From the NCBI GenBank assembly GCA_020060215.1, contig JAGVAP010000051.1, positions 1 to 64,000 on the forward strand: 64,000 bases of DNA. The letters run 5' to 3'. Positions 56,985 through 64,000 of the stretch are shown in pieces; position 1 is the first letter of the stretch, and each line of letters opens with the position of its first letter. This DNA comes from Deltaproteobacteria bacterium. GTDB lineage: Bacteria; Desulfobacterota; DSM-4660; Desulfatiglandales; HGW-15. The notes under the pieces were generated by a model. The model was not told the DNA's origin and made no database searches. It saw only the letters and a program-made list of their open reading frames with translations. The position numbers were made by a program, and so were the translations under genes.

Positions 56985-57731
56985 TCAGACGCCGAAGTAG
57001 GCCGCTTTGATCTCCGGGTTGTCCATCAACTCCGCACCGGTTCCCGAGAGGCTCAGCATCCCGTTCTCGATCACATACCCCCGGTGGATCATGGGCAGGA
57101 CCGGCCTCGCGAACTGCTCGCTCAGGAGTACCGTTATTCCCGATTCGGCCTTCAGATGGGATATGGCTTCCACCAGGGTCTTCTGCATCATCGGGCTCAA
57201 GCCGAGGAGCGGCTCGTCCAGCAGCAGGAGAACAGGCCTTACCACAAGGGTCATTCCGATGGCGAGCATCTGCTGCTCTCCGCCGCTCAGAAACCCGGCC
57301 TTTCGCGTCTTCAGGTGAGTCAGGGCCGGAAACAGCCTGAAGACATAGTCCATGGTCTCCCGGACCTCGGACCCTTTCCGCAGGTAACCGGCAATCTTGA
57401 GGTTCTCCAAGACGCTGCTCTCGGGGAACACAGGGTGGCGCTCCCTGGATAGGACAATCCCTTTCTTGACCCTATCGCTCGGCCTGGTCTCGGTGATGTC
57501 CTCACCCCTGAAAAGAATCTTCCCATAGACGGTGATCCGCTCCCCTCCCCGCCTCTTCTCCTTGATTCGCATATCGATGATGAGCCCCGACAGGGTGTTC
57601 ATCAGGGTCGTCTTCCCGGCGCTGTTGGAGCCGATCACCCCGACGACCTCTCCCTCTTCCACCTTCATGCTGAAGTCGTTGAGGGCGAGTCCGTTCTCAA
57701 AAAAGACCATCAGGCTGTTTACTTCAAGCAT
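56985..57731 (-). CDS. livF: branched-chain amino acid-type ABC transporter ATPase LivF
   Basis: ATPase subunit of about 248 residues. Walker A is GVIGSNSAGKTTLMNTLSGL, with N-S replacing the common N-G. The signature is LSGGEQQMLAIGMTL, Walker B is VLLLLDEPLLGLSPM, and the H-loop region is LLSEQFARPVLPM, where the usual switch histidine/glutamine is Q-F-A-R. A loop insertion after the first strands (KEKRRGGERITVYGK) is longer than in E. coli LivF. ATG 57731, with GGAG seven bases upstream, is preferred over the adjacent ATG at 57734. It is separated from livG by a structured repeat element. Confidence 0.9.
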   Translation of the reverse strand: MLEVNSLMVFFENGLALNDFSMKVEEGEVVGVIGSNSAGKTTLMNTLSGLIIDMRIKEKRRGGERITVYGKILFRGEDITETRPSDRVKKGIVLSRERHPVFPESSVLENLKIAGYLRKGSEVRETMDYVFRLFPALTHLKTRKAGFLSGGEQQMLAIGMTLVVRPVLLLLDEPLLGLSPMMQKTLVEAISHLKAESGITVLLSEQFARPVLPMIHRGYVIENGMLSLSGTGAELMDNPEIKAAYFGV

Positions 57732-57780
57732 CATTCGACTCCAACATCGTCCTTCTCTCAGGTCCCTCAACCATGCCCCG

Positions 57781-57880
57781 GTGCAAGGCGCCTCAAATCC
57801 TGAGGAGTGAGGCGTACAGGGGAGTACGTCGGAACGCCGCAGGATGAGGGCAACACGGCAGATGGGCGTTTTTCGGCAGG
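57781..57880. repeat. structured intergenic element (GGCGCC...GAGGAGTGAGGCGTAC type)
   Basis: About 100 bases between livG and livF with nested pairings: CGCCTCA (57789-57795) with TGAGGCG (57808-57814), an alternative CCTCA/TGAGG hairpin, GTAC around AGGGGA, and GCCG/CGGC before GGGCGTTTTTCGGCAGGC. From memory the words GAGGAGTGAGGCGTAC and GCAGATGGGCGTTTTTC recur as an intergenic element in many Desulfobacterota. One copy is seen here. It could be an RNA element, a repeat, or both. Confidence 0.55.
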
Positions 57881-57886
57881 CTGAAC

Positions 57887-58636
57887 CTACTCCGACCCAA
57901 GATAGGCCTTCTTCACCTCATCCAGCTCCATCACCTCATGGGGCAGCCCCTCGGCGATCTTCATTCCGTAGTTCAGCACGATCACCCGATGGGCGATCCT
58001 GAAGAGTTCCTTCAGCCGGTGCTCGATCATCATGATCGTCCTGCCTTCCTGCAGGAGTTTCTCGATAATGGGGACGATGCTCGCCACCTCGGCCAGGCTC
58101 AATCCGGAAAAGAGTTCATCGAGGATCAGCAGGTCCGGTTGCAGGGCAATGGCCTTGGCGAGTTCCAGTCTCTTGAGGTACCCCTGGGGCAGCACACTCG
58201 CCACTTTGTACGCGACCTGCGCGTCCCTCTCGAACCCGACCTCTTCGAGCAGGTCGAGGGCCACTGCATCCCGGTCTCCATACTTTCCGCCGGCAAGCTG
58301 CTTGACCCTGGGGGAGTACAGGGGAATGATCATGTTCTTGAATGCCGGGAGCTGGTAGAAGGGCTTCACCATCTGAAAGGTCCGGGCGATACCCAGCCGA
58401 ACAATCCGATAAGGGGCCCAGTTCGTGATTTCCCGCCCCTGGTAGAGCACCTTGCCTGAGCTCGCCTTCACGAACCCGGTGATGAGGTTCACCGTGGTCG
58501 TCTTGCCGGACCCGTTGGGGCCGATGATGCCGAGTAGCTCGCCCCGGCGCAATTCGAAGTTCAGGAGGTGGACCGCGCGGACCCCGCCGAATCCCTTCGA
58601 AAGCTTGTAAACCTCGAGCAAAGGAGCATCGCTCAT
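57887..58636 (-). CDS. livG: branched-chain amino acid-type ABC transporter ATPase LivG
   Basis: 249 residues. Walker A is GIIGPNGSGKTTTVNLITGF. The LivG-specific block GIARTFQMVKPFYQLPAFKN is present. The signature is divergent: VLPQGYLKRLELAKAIALQP stands in place of LSYGxQRRLEIARAL. Walker B is LLILDELFSGLSLAE, with DEL instead of DEP. The switch histidine is MIEHRLKEL. ATG 58636 overlaps the livM stop (ATGA). The divergent signature is shared by some liv systems for non-amino-acid substrates. Confidence 0.9.
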   Translation of the reverse strand: MSDAPLLEVYKLSKGFGGVRAVHLLNFELRRGELLGIIGPNGSGKTTTVNLITGFVKASSGKVLYQGREITNWAPYRIVRLGIARTFQMVKPFYQLPAFKNMIIPLYSPRVKQLAGGKYGDRDAVALDLLEEVGFERDAQVAYKVASVLPQGYLKRLELAKAIALQPDLLILDELFSGLSLAEVASIVPIIEKLLQEGRTIMMIEHRLKELFRIAHRVIVLNYGMKIAEGLPHEVMELDEVKKAYLGSE

Positions 58637-59637
58637 CTCTCCACCGCCACCCAGCGCTCGAACTGGTGGTACTTGCGCTGCACAAAATGAAAGATGCCCT
58701 CCGGCAGGGCCACGATGAAGACCACGAGCAGCATGCCGTAAAAAACGATCCTGAGGCCGCCCGCTCCCCTGAGGATTTCCGACAGAGGGACGAGGATGAA
58801 GGCTCCCAGAGTGGCCCCCGCCATGGACCCCGGCCCGCCCACCACAGCGGCTGCGATGGGCAGGATGGAATAATCCAGCGCGAAGACGGGCATGCCCACA
58901 AACATGTACACATGGGTCATGAATGCCCCGGCAAAGGCCCCCACGGCACCGGATATGAAGAGGGCCTGGATCTTGAACCAGTAGATGTTGATCCCCGCGT
59001 TCATGACCGAGCGGTCGTTGTCCTTGATCCCCCGGAGCACCAGCCCGTAGTCCGAGGTCATCAATCGCCGGAACCCGAACAAGGCGGCCAGCAGACCGGC
59101 CAGCACGAGATAAATCTCCAGCCATCTCGAAGGCAGCGGCGTGAGGCCGCTGATCCCTTCGGTCCCGCCGAAGACCTTGGTGGCCTCGATGATCCTCTCC
59201 AGCATGAGGGGGATGATCAGCGTGACCATGGAAAAGTAGACGCCGCGCAACCGGAGGACCGGCAGGAGCAGGATCGTGCAGATCGCCGCACCGAGGACGG
59301 TGGCAATGGGGATGGAGACCAGGGGTGGAAACCCCCAGTAATGGTCCATGACCCCGGAGCAGTACGCCCCCATGCCGAAGAACAGGGCATGTCCGAGAGA
59401 AACCATGCTGCTCTGCGCAAGCATGTCCCAGCTGATCGCCAGCAGGGCAAAGACCGCGACCGAGAGCAACACCTTCTGCCAATAGATGCCGAGGAGGATG
59501 GGGAGGACCACGAAACCCAGGACGGGGAGAAGCCTGGGCCCGGAGAGGTAGAGCATCTCCCGCCACGAGGAGACGGCAAAGACGTCTTCGGCCCGTACCT
59601 TGATCCCCCTGTCGATTCGTTCTCTCCGCTTCTGCAA
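58633..59637 (-). CDS. livM: branched-chain amino acid-type ABC transporter permease LivM
   Basis: 334 residues with about nine membrane segments after a charged N-terminus (MQKRRERIDRGIKVRAEDVF). The family core reads AQSSMVSLGHALFFGMGAYC, DYGLVLRGIKDNDRSVMNAG and ALDYSILPIAAAVVGGPGSM. TTG 59637 is used because AAAGGA lies eight bases upstream and the livH stop is three bases away. Confidence 0.92.
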   Translation of the reverse strand: MQKRRERIDRGIKVRAEDVFAVSSWREMLYLSGPRLLPVLGFVVLPILLGIYWQKVLLSVAVFALLAISWDMLAQSSMVSLGHALFFGMGAYCSGVMDHYWGFPPLVSIPIATVLGAAICTILLLPVLRLRGVYFSMVTLIIPLMLERIIEATKVFGGTEGISGLTPLPSRWLEIYLVLAGLLAALFGFRRLMTSDYGLVLRGIKDNDRSVMNAGINIYWFKIQALFISGAVGAFAGAFMTHVYMFVGMPVFALDYSILPIAAAVVGGPGSMAGATLGAFILVPLSEILRGAGGLRIVFYGMLLVVFIVALPEGIFHFVQRKYHQFERWVAVER

Positions 59638-59640
59638 GGG

Positions 59641-60513
59641 CTAGATCCTTTCTTCAAGCTCCTTTTGCTTGCCGTAGAGGCCTGAGGGCTTGATGATCAG
59701 CACCAGGAGGATCGCCACCAGGCTGACGATCAGGGTCCAGTGCGAGCCGATATAGGTGTCCGTAAAGCGCTGCGCAAAACCGACGATCAGGCTGGCGACG
59801 ATCACCCCTCCGGTGCTGCCCAGTCCACCGATGATGGATACGGCCAGCGCATTGAGCAGCACATCGTATCCCTGTCCGACGGAGATGGTGCCGAGCGGCA
59901 CGATGACGGTGGCTGCGAGGGCGGCCAGGCCCGCCCCCAGGGAGACGCTCAGGGTCGCAATCCGGTCCGAGTCCATCCCGAATGTCAAGGCCGTGCGCTC
60001 GTCCTGTGCGATCCCTCGAAAAGCGAGTCCCGTGGAGGTGTGGTGGATGAACAACCAGAGCAGGACGATGAGGACGACGGTGCACAGGACGATGAAGATC
60101 CTCTGCATGTCCACGTAGACGTCCCCGAGCATGACGCTCTCGTCGATGAAGACCGGGAGACTGTACTCGAAGCCCATGAAGCCGAGATAGCGAAAGAGCT
60201 CCAGGATGGCCAACCCGATCCCGAAGGTGGCGATGACCTCCGACAGCACCTGGCCGCGCACACGCTGAAGCACCAGCCTGTACATCAGTGCGCCCAGGAG
60301 GGCCGTAAACAGGATGGACAGGGCTGCCGAGAGCAGATACGGCAGCCCCAGGGAGTTCATCAGGATCCAGGTTGCGAACGCGGCCAGGATGTAGAATGCG
60401 CCGTAGGCGAAGTTGGCCACCCCGCTGATGCCGAAGGTGAGATTGAACCCGATCGCCGTCAGGGCAAGGATGACGCTGTTGATGATCGCGTAGACAATCG
60501 TGCCGAGAAGCAT
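59641..60513 (-). CDS. livH: branched-chain amino acid-type ABC transporter permease LivH
   Basis: 290 residues with eight or so membrane helices. It opens MLLGTIVYAIINSVILALTA and NLTFGISGVANFAYGAFYIL, then has GLAFRGIAQDERTALTFGMD and VLLNALAVSIIGGLGSTGGV, all typical of LivH. It partners LivM in the membrane and starts 18 bases after the binding-protein gene. Confidence 0.93.
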   Translation of the reverse strand: MLLGTIVYAIINSVILALTAIGFNLTFGISGVANFAYGAFYILAAFATWILMNSLGLPYLLSAALSILFTALLGALMYRLVLQRVRGQVLSEVIATFGIGLAILELFRYLGFMGFEYSLPVFIDESVMLGDVYVDMQRIFIVLCTVVLIVLLWLFIHHTSTGLAFRGIAQDERTALTFGMDSDRIATLSVSLGAGLAALAATVIVPLGTISVGQGYDVLLNALAVSIIGGLGSTGGVIVASLIVGFAQRFTDTYIGSHWTLIVSLVAILLVLIIKPSGLYGKQKELEERI

Positions 60514-60531
60514 CGGGTGGCTCCGGACTCG

Positions 60532-61809
60532 CTACTTTGCGCTCTTGAGGCCTGCCGGAAGCACGATCTTCCTCTCCGCAAGAGACTCGGGAAACACGTT
60601 GACCCGTTCCCCCTTTTCGTCCCACTGGAAAATGCATGCCACGGCAGCCTGGTTGTAATCCATGCCGAAGACCGCCTGCTGCCCCTCGTCGAACTTGATC
60701 CGGCCCATCACGCCCATGCGGTCCGTCTTCTTGATCTCCGCGGAGACCGCATCCGGATCCAGGCTCCCGGCCCGTTCGATGGCTTCCTTCAGGATATAGA
60801 CCGACTCATAAGTGGGGGCCGGGCCGTGTCCGGCCTCCATCGGCTTTCCGAACTTCTTCTCATACGCCTGGAGGAAGGCCACGGATTGGGGTACCTTCTT
60901 GGATGCGATCGCGCTCCCCAGCTCGAAGTTGACGTTCACCGCCCCGGCGATCTTTTTCTCGAACGTGTTCCAGGCGCCCGGTCCCGCCAGGGGCGAGATG
61001 AAGCCGGCCATCAGGGCGGGGACCTTCATCGAGTTCCACTGTTTTACCAGGATGCCGCTCTGCGGCATGTCGAAGATCGGGAGGATCACCTGGGCCCCTC
61101 CGCTCCTCGCCTTCATCAGGGCCGAAGAGAAATCGGAGGCCCCGGTCGGGTAGCTCTCCTGACCCACCACGCTCCACCCCGCCTTCTCGAAGTAGCTCTT
61201 CGCAATCCCGTCGGCGGTAGCGCGGGCCCAGGCCACATCCTGGTGCATGATGTAGACCTTGTTGAATCCGAATTCCTTGTTGACGTAGGACATGGCGCCC
61301 ACCAGGTACTGCACCAGGTACCTGGCGTTGAGGCAGGTCCGGAAGATGTACTTGTATTTGTCCGGCTCCTGCTTGATCTTCCCTTCCGAGGCGGGGGTCA
61401 TCGCGATCGACCCGATCATGGGGACCTTGTACTTGGCGATGATGTCCATGGCCGCGAGCAGCGCCTCTGAGCGGAAGGGGCCGATCAGGAGGGCCGCCGG
61501 TTTCTTCTCGAGGATGATCTTCTCGATGCCCAGGAGCGCCTCGGGCACCGGGACACCGGGTGAGGCGTCGCGGATGTCGATGGATTCGACCTTGAAGAGT
61601 CTCTTTTCACCGCCGACCTTCACCCCCCCCTTCGCATTGATCTCCTCGACAGCCATCTCGACCACTGCGAGGCCTTCCTTGCCTTCGAGAAACCCGGTTG
61701 AAGTAGGGACCCCGATCACGATCGGATCCGCCGCAACAGCGCTGCCGGGTGAGAAGTGAAGGAGAACGACCAGCGACAACAGACCTACCACGCCGTAAAA
61801 CTTTTTCAT
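60532..61809 (-). CDS. livK: branched-chain amino acid-type ABC transporter binding protein
   Basis: 425-residue periplasmic binding protein. The signal peptide is MKKFYGVVGLLSLVVLLHFS, cleaved near AVAADP. The mature part has IVIGVPTSTGFLEGKEGLAV and VEMAVEEINAKGGVKVGGEK, then LIGPFRSEALLAAMDIIAKY and HGPAPTYESVYILKEAIERA, the Peripla_BP_6 pattern. ATG 61809 has AAGGGGG five bases upstream. It is first in the livKHMGF-ligase series. The presence of the CoA ligase suggests aromatic or branched carboxylic acids as well as amino acids; the ligand is not determinable here. Confidence 0.93.
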   Translation of the reverse strand: MKKFYGVVGLLSLVVLLHFSPGSAVAADPIVIGVPTSTGFLEGKEGLAVVEMAVEEINAKGGVKVGGEKRLFKVESIDIRDASPGVPVPEALLGIEKIILEKKPAALLIGPFRSEALLAAMDIIAKYKVPMIGSIAMTPASEGKIKQEPDKYKYIFRTCLNARYLVQYLVGAMSYVNKEFGFNKVYIMHQDVAWARATADGIAKSYFEKAGWSVVGQESYPTGASDFSSALMKARSGGAQVILPIFDMPQSGILVKQWNSMKVPALMAGFISPLAGPGAWNTFEKKIAGAVNVNFELGSAIASKKVPQSVAFLQAYEKKFGKPMEAGHGPAPTYESVYILKEAIERAGSLDPDAVSAEIKKTDRMGVMGRIKFDEGQQAVFGMDYNQAAVACIFQWDEKGERVNVFPESLAERKIVLPAGLKSAK

Positions 61810-62148
61810 GGAGACCCCCTTTTTGGTGTGTTGACTCCGCCGCCAGCCCCTCATGAGGCTGGACAGTCATCCGGATGGAGAAGAAACCCCTCGTGGGAAG
61901 CAGTGCAACCTAAATCCATTGAGAAGTTAAACGTATGTGCTCGTGATTCCAGTCAGTTTTGAGAGACAGCCCGAAGCCTTGGTGGGAATGTTACCATTTT
62001 AGTCACATATCACACTCCAGAAAGCGCACGCAACAGCTTTTCATGGAGCCATAACGGATTGCAGCTCAAGTCGGAAGACCGCACCGTCTCGTGCAGGATG
62101 TGCAATGTCCAAGAACTCCACCAAATCTCTGCTGGAATTCAGAAGCCG
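61810..62148. other. intergenic region upstream of livK
   Basis: This region lies between the livK start and a repeat at 62149. No gene is supported. It should hold the leftward promoter of the liv operon; I found no clear -35/-10 or -24/-12 pair. Confidence 0.45.
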
Positions 62149-62217
62149 GTAGGAGCGAGTTCCTGCTCTCGATTCCTTCTCGAGGCTGAGAAATCGCAGC
62201 CGGGAGGTTGCTCCTAC
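62149..62217. repeat. GTAGGAGC...GCTCCTAC inverted repeat
   Basis: A 69-base element with perfect terminal inverted repeats GTAGGAGC (62149-62156) and GCTCCTAC (62210-62217), inside of which GCGAGTTCCTGCTCTCGATTC is followed by a complementary CGAGG...GAAATCGCAG. Shorter relatives are at 54735 and about 55034. It looks like a REP-doublet or miniature palindromic element. Confidence 0.75.
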
Positions 62218-62262
62218 AGAACTCTGTTGGAAAACAAAGCGGGTTTGAAGGCAGGCACCACC

Positions 62263-63255
62263 TTATCCTGTATCGGCGAACAGCTCCGGCAACCCCCCCG
62301 TGTGCAGGAAGAGGACCTTCTGGCCCTTTAAGAGCCCCTTGTCCAGCCGGTCGATCAGTGCGCCGGCAGCCTTGCCGGTATAGACATGGTCCAGGAAGAT
62401 CCCCTCCTTCCGGGCAAACATTTCGATCGCCTTTTCCGCCTGCTCTGTGCGCACGGCATATCCCGGCCCGATGTACCCGTCATCCACCTGAACCGAGCTG
62501 CGGATCGCGCGGCCGCCAAGCATGCCGGCCGTTTCCGAGGCAAGGGTAAAGACATTCTCCTCCAGCTCGGCCCGCCCCATGGCGACCGAGACGCCGGTGA
62601 CCTGCCCCGCCCACGACGTAAGGTCTTTCCCGACCACAAGTCCGGCCTGAGTGCCTGCAGAGCCCGAGGCATGGATGATATGGTCGAACTCCACACCCAG
62701 CCGCTCCTGGTCCATCAGGATCTCGAGGAACACGGCCGTGTATCCTGCCACCCCCACCGGAACCGAGCCGCCTACCGGGATGCGAAAGACTTTCCTGCCC
62801 CGGGACTCCAGCGAGTCGTAGAGCCTTTCGCTCTCCGCTTCCCAATCGCCCCAGTCCGCGGACTCCACGTAATGGATCTCCGCTCCGAGCATCGTGTCGA
62901 GCAACACATTCCCGCTTGGGATCGAGGGCCTCTTTCCACCGAGCACCAGATGGACCGACATGCCGGCGACCGCCCCGGCTGCGGCGGTGAGACGGCAGAA
63001 ATTCGACTGGATCCCCCCGCACGTGAGAAGGGTATCGCATCGATGCTCCATGGCCTCGCCGATCAGGAACTCGAGCTTGCGGCTCTTGTTCCCGCCGAAA
63101 CCGAATCCCGTCATATCGTCCCTCTTGCAGTACAACTCGACCCCATAGCGCTCCGAGAGCGCACTCAACCGGTGGCAAGGTGTGGGGACGAGGGAGAGGG
63201 GGAACCTGGGAAAGGCATCGAGCTCTTTTCGCAGGTGCGAGATGATCCCGTTCAT
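62263..63255 (-). CDS. D-cysteine desulfhydrase / ACC deaminase family PLP enzyme
   Basis: 330 residues, fold type II PLP enzyme. The PLP lysine is in the family block KRDDMTGFGFGGNKSRKLEF. Then come the LLTCGGIQSNFCRLTAAAGA serine/asparagine block, the phosphate-binding glycine loop HASGSAGTQAGLVVG, and DHVYTGKAAGALIDRL with VLFLHTGGLPELFA at the end. It would break D-cysteine or a related D-amino acid into pyruvate, ammonia and sulfide; true ACC deaminase activity needs residues I cannot confirm. It is a single gene, bounded by repeats on both sides. Confidence 0.9.
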   Translation of the reverse strand: MNGIISHLRKELDAFPRFPLSLVPTPCHRLSALSERYGVELYCKRDDMTGFGFGGNKSRKLEFLIGEAMEHRCDTLLTCGGIQSNFCRLTAAAGAVAGMSVHLVLGGKRPSIPSGNVLLDTMLGAEIHYVESADWGDWEAESERLYDSLESRGRKVFRIPVGGSVPVGVAGYTAVFLEILMDQERLGVEFDHIIHASGSAGTQAGLVVGKDLTSWAGQVTGVSVAMGRAELEENVFTLASETAGMLGGRAIRSSVQVDDGYIGPGYAVRTEQAEKAIEMFARKEGIFLDHVYTGKAAGALIDRLDKGLLKGQKVLFLHTGGLPELFADTG

Positions 63256-63275
63256 CAGACAGCCTCCATCGTTCG

Positions 63276-63370
63276 GTAGGATGGGTGCAGCGAAGCGAAA
63301 CCCATCGATTTGAGGCGTTGGAGGGCGCTCAACCCTGGCGATGGGCTCCGCTTCGCTTCACCCATCCTAC
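63276..63370. repeat. GTAGGATGGGT...ACCCATCCTAC inverted repeat
   Basis: The terminal inverted repeats GTAGGATGGGTGCAGCGAAG (63276-63295) and CTTCGCTTCACCCATCCTAC (63351-63370) are near-perfect, 95 bases overall. A central GATGGGC / ACCCATC pair adds to the fold. From memory, the word GTAGGATGGGTxxAGCGAAGCGAAACCCAT is a common dispersed element in proteobacteria. It has no coding capacity. Confidence 0.85.
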
Positions 63371-63383
63371 GCGCCCGCGTGAT

Positions 63384-63439
63384 CGCCGCCAAGACACGAA
63401 GGCACAAGGAACTTCTTGGCGGCTTAGGGTCTTCGTGGC
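63384..63439. repeat. dispersed palindromic repeat, GCCACGAAGACAC family, copy 5
   Basis: The left end CGCCGCCAAGACACGAAGGC and right end GGGTCTTCGTGGC are inverted, 56 bases in all. It lies 14 bases from the GTAGGATGGGT repeat, so two unrelated repeat families sit side by side. Confidence 0.8.
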
Positions 63440-63476
63440 ACCCTGATTTTGGTCTTCTTTCGACCGCCGTCGTCCA

Positions 63477-63923
63477 TCATCCTTCAGGGTTTTCCAGCGC
63501 CATCTTTGCCTCTCCGTGGACCTTGACCCCTTCACGGGAAGGCTCCGCCCGGAGGTTCCCTGCGTGGTCGAAGAGCCTGCCCTGGACGCGGGTCATGTAG
63601 CCGTTCGTAAAGGTCTGGGTGGACACGTTGAGGACCGTTTCACCCGAGGGGAGGAGGAGCCTGAACCCCCCTGGGAAATTCTGAAGGGTGCACCCTCCGG
63701 GGTTCTGGAGAATCCGCCCCTCCCTCAGCTCCACGAGGAAGCCTCCATCCCGGTCGAACAGCCTCCCCGAGATCCGGGGGACGGTCTCACCGGGCGGAAC
63801 CACGTCCGCAAGGAAATAGAAACCGTCTCCCGATCCGGCGTCCCCCAGCAAAAAGCCGGGGGAGAGCATATCGTTCACGAGGTAGTTGTGATGGGCGCTG
63901 ATCAGGCTTTCCTTAGGCTTCAA
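63477..63923 (-). CDS. hypothetical beta-rich protein (148 aa)
   Basis: A 148-residue protein with alternating strands: HHNYLVNDMLSPGFLLGDAG, FYFLADVVPPGETVPRISGR, LFDRDGGFLVELREGRILQN, and a second, similar half, LLLPSGETVLNVSTQTFTNG, GRLFDHAGNLRAEPSREGVK. The repeated GRLFDxxGxLxxEL/AE motif shows an internal duplication. It has no signal peptide. TTG 63923 is chosen with GGAG six bases upstream. I do not recognise the family. Confidence 0.7.
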   Translation of the reverse strand: MKPKESLISAHHNYLVNDMLSPGFLLGDAGSGDGFYFLADVVPPGETVPRISGRLFDRDGGFLVELREGRILQNPGGCTLQNFPGGFRLLLPSGETVLNVSTQTFTNGYMTRVQGRLFDHAGNLRAEPSREGVKVHGEAKMALENPEG

Positions 63924-64000
63924 GGTCGACTCCGAGGTTGCAGGCTTCTCATCATTGCATCCCGGACCCTGCTACAGTCTTTTTCGCAGCTTCTCCAGCA

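Noticed and set aside
63972..64000. C-terminal end of a leftward gene (reading ...LEKLRKRL, stop)
   Set aside because: Plausible but only eight codons are visible at the window edge, too few to support.

Overview
The window is a high-GC bacterial chromosome segment. Its gene content fits an anaerobic member of the Desulfobacterota (the former Deltaproteobacteria), perhaps a syntrophic or sulfate-reducing lineage. The evidence is a one-piece pyruvate:ferredoxin oxidoreductase, an oxygen-labile class I fumarase, a succinate dehydrogenase/fumarate reductase with a single fused cytochrome b subunit, TAXI and TAtT TRAP transporters, FmdB-type zinc ribbons, a liv-type transporter linked to a CoA ligase, and a selenocysteine-containing peroxiredoxin. 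The taxonomic placement is an inference; there is no rRNA gene in the window.

Layout. 1-5.9 kb: a truncated tRNA-Leu, then a minus-strand run made of a DevC/DevA/HlyD-type exporter, a peroxiredoxin whose peroxidatic residue is encoded by UGA with a SECIS-like hairpin just after it, an NAD(P)-binding/DUF2867 protein and a 55-residue protein. 6.1-11 kb: three minus-strand genes of unknown role (a beta-rich protein, an Omp85-like outer-membrane protein and an inner-membrane protein). 11-16 kb: amphi-Trp and PRC-barrel proteins, a TrmB-like methyltransferase and a carbamoyltransferase. 16-22.7 kb: two PHP-domain proteins, an ABC-2 exporter pair, a transglutaminase-like protein and a DUF151 nuclease. 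23-30 kb: a PlsB acyltransferase, small proteins, an FmdB protein, a histidine kinase/response regulator pair and a stand-alone receiver protein.

30-47 kb is the metabolic core, all on the plus strand: TAXI TRAP transporter, carboxyltransferase (PycB/OadA type), sdhCAB/frdCAB, malate dehydrogenase, pyruvate:ferredoxin oxidoreductase, class I fumarase and an Old-Yellow-Enzyme/FadH-type reductase. Together these interconvert pyruvate, oxaloacetate, malate, fumarate and succinate. 47-49 kb: a KdnB-like sugar oxidase and an RmlD-like reductase, minus strand. 49-54 kb: a TPR protein with a complete TAtT-DctPQM transporter. 54-64 kb: a second FmdB protein with a micro-membrane protein, then a minus-strand livKHMGF transporter ending in an acyl-CoA ligase, a D-cysteine desulfhydrase-like enzyme and a hypothetical protein.

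Several families of dispersed palindromic repeats lie between genes. One family (GCCACGAAGACAC ends) occurs five times, and one of its copies supplies the start codon of a gene. The strongest observation is the UGA-containing peroxiredoxin, which ordinary gene callers would split or truncate.
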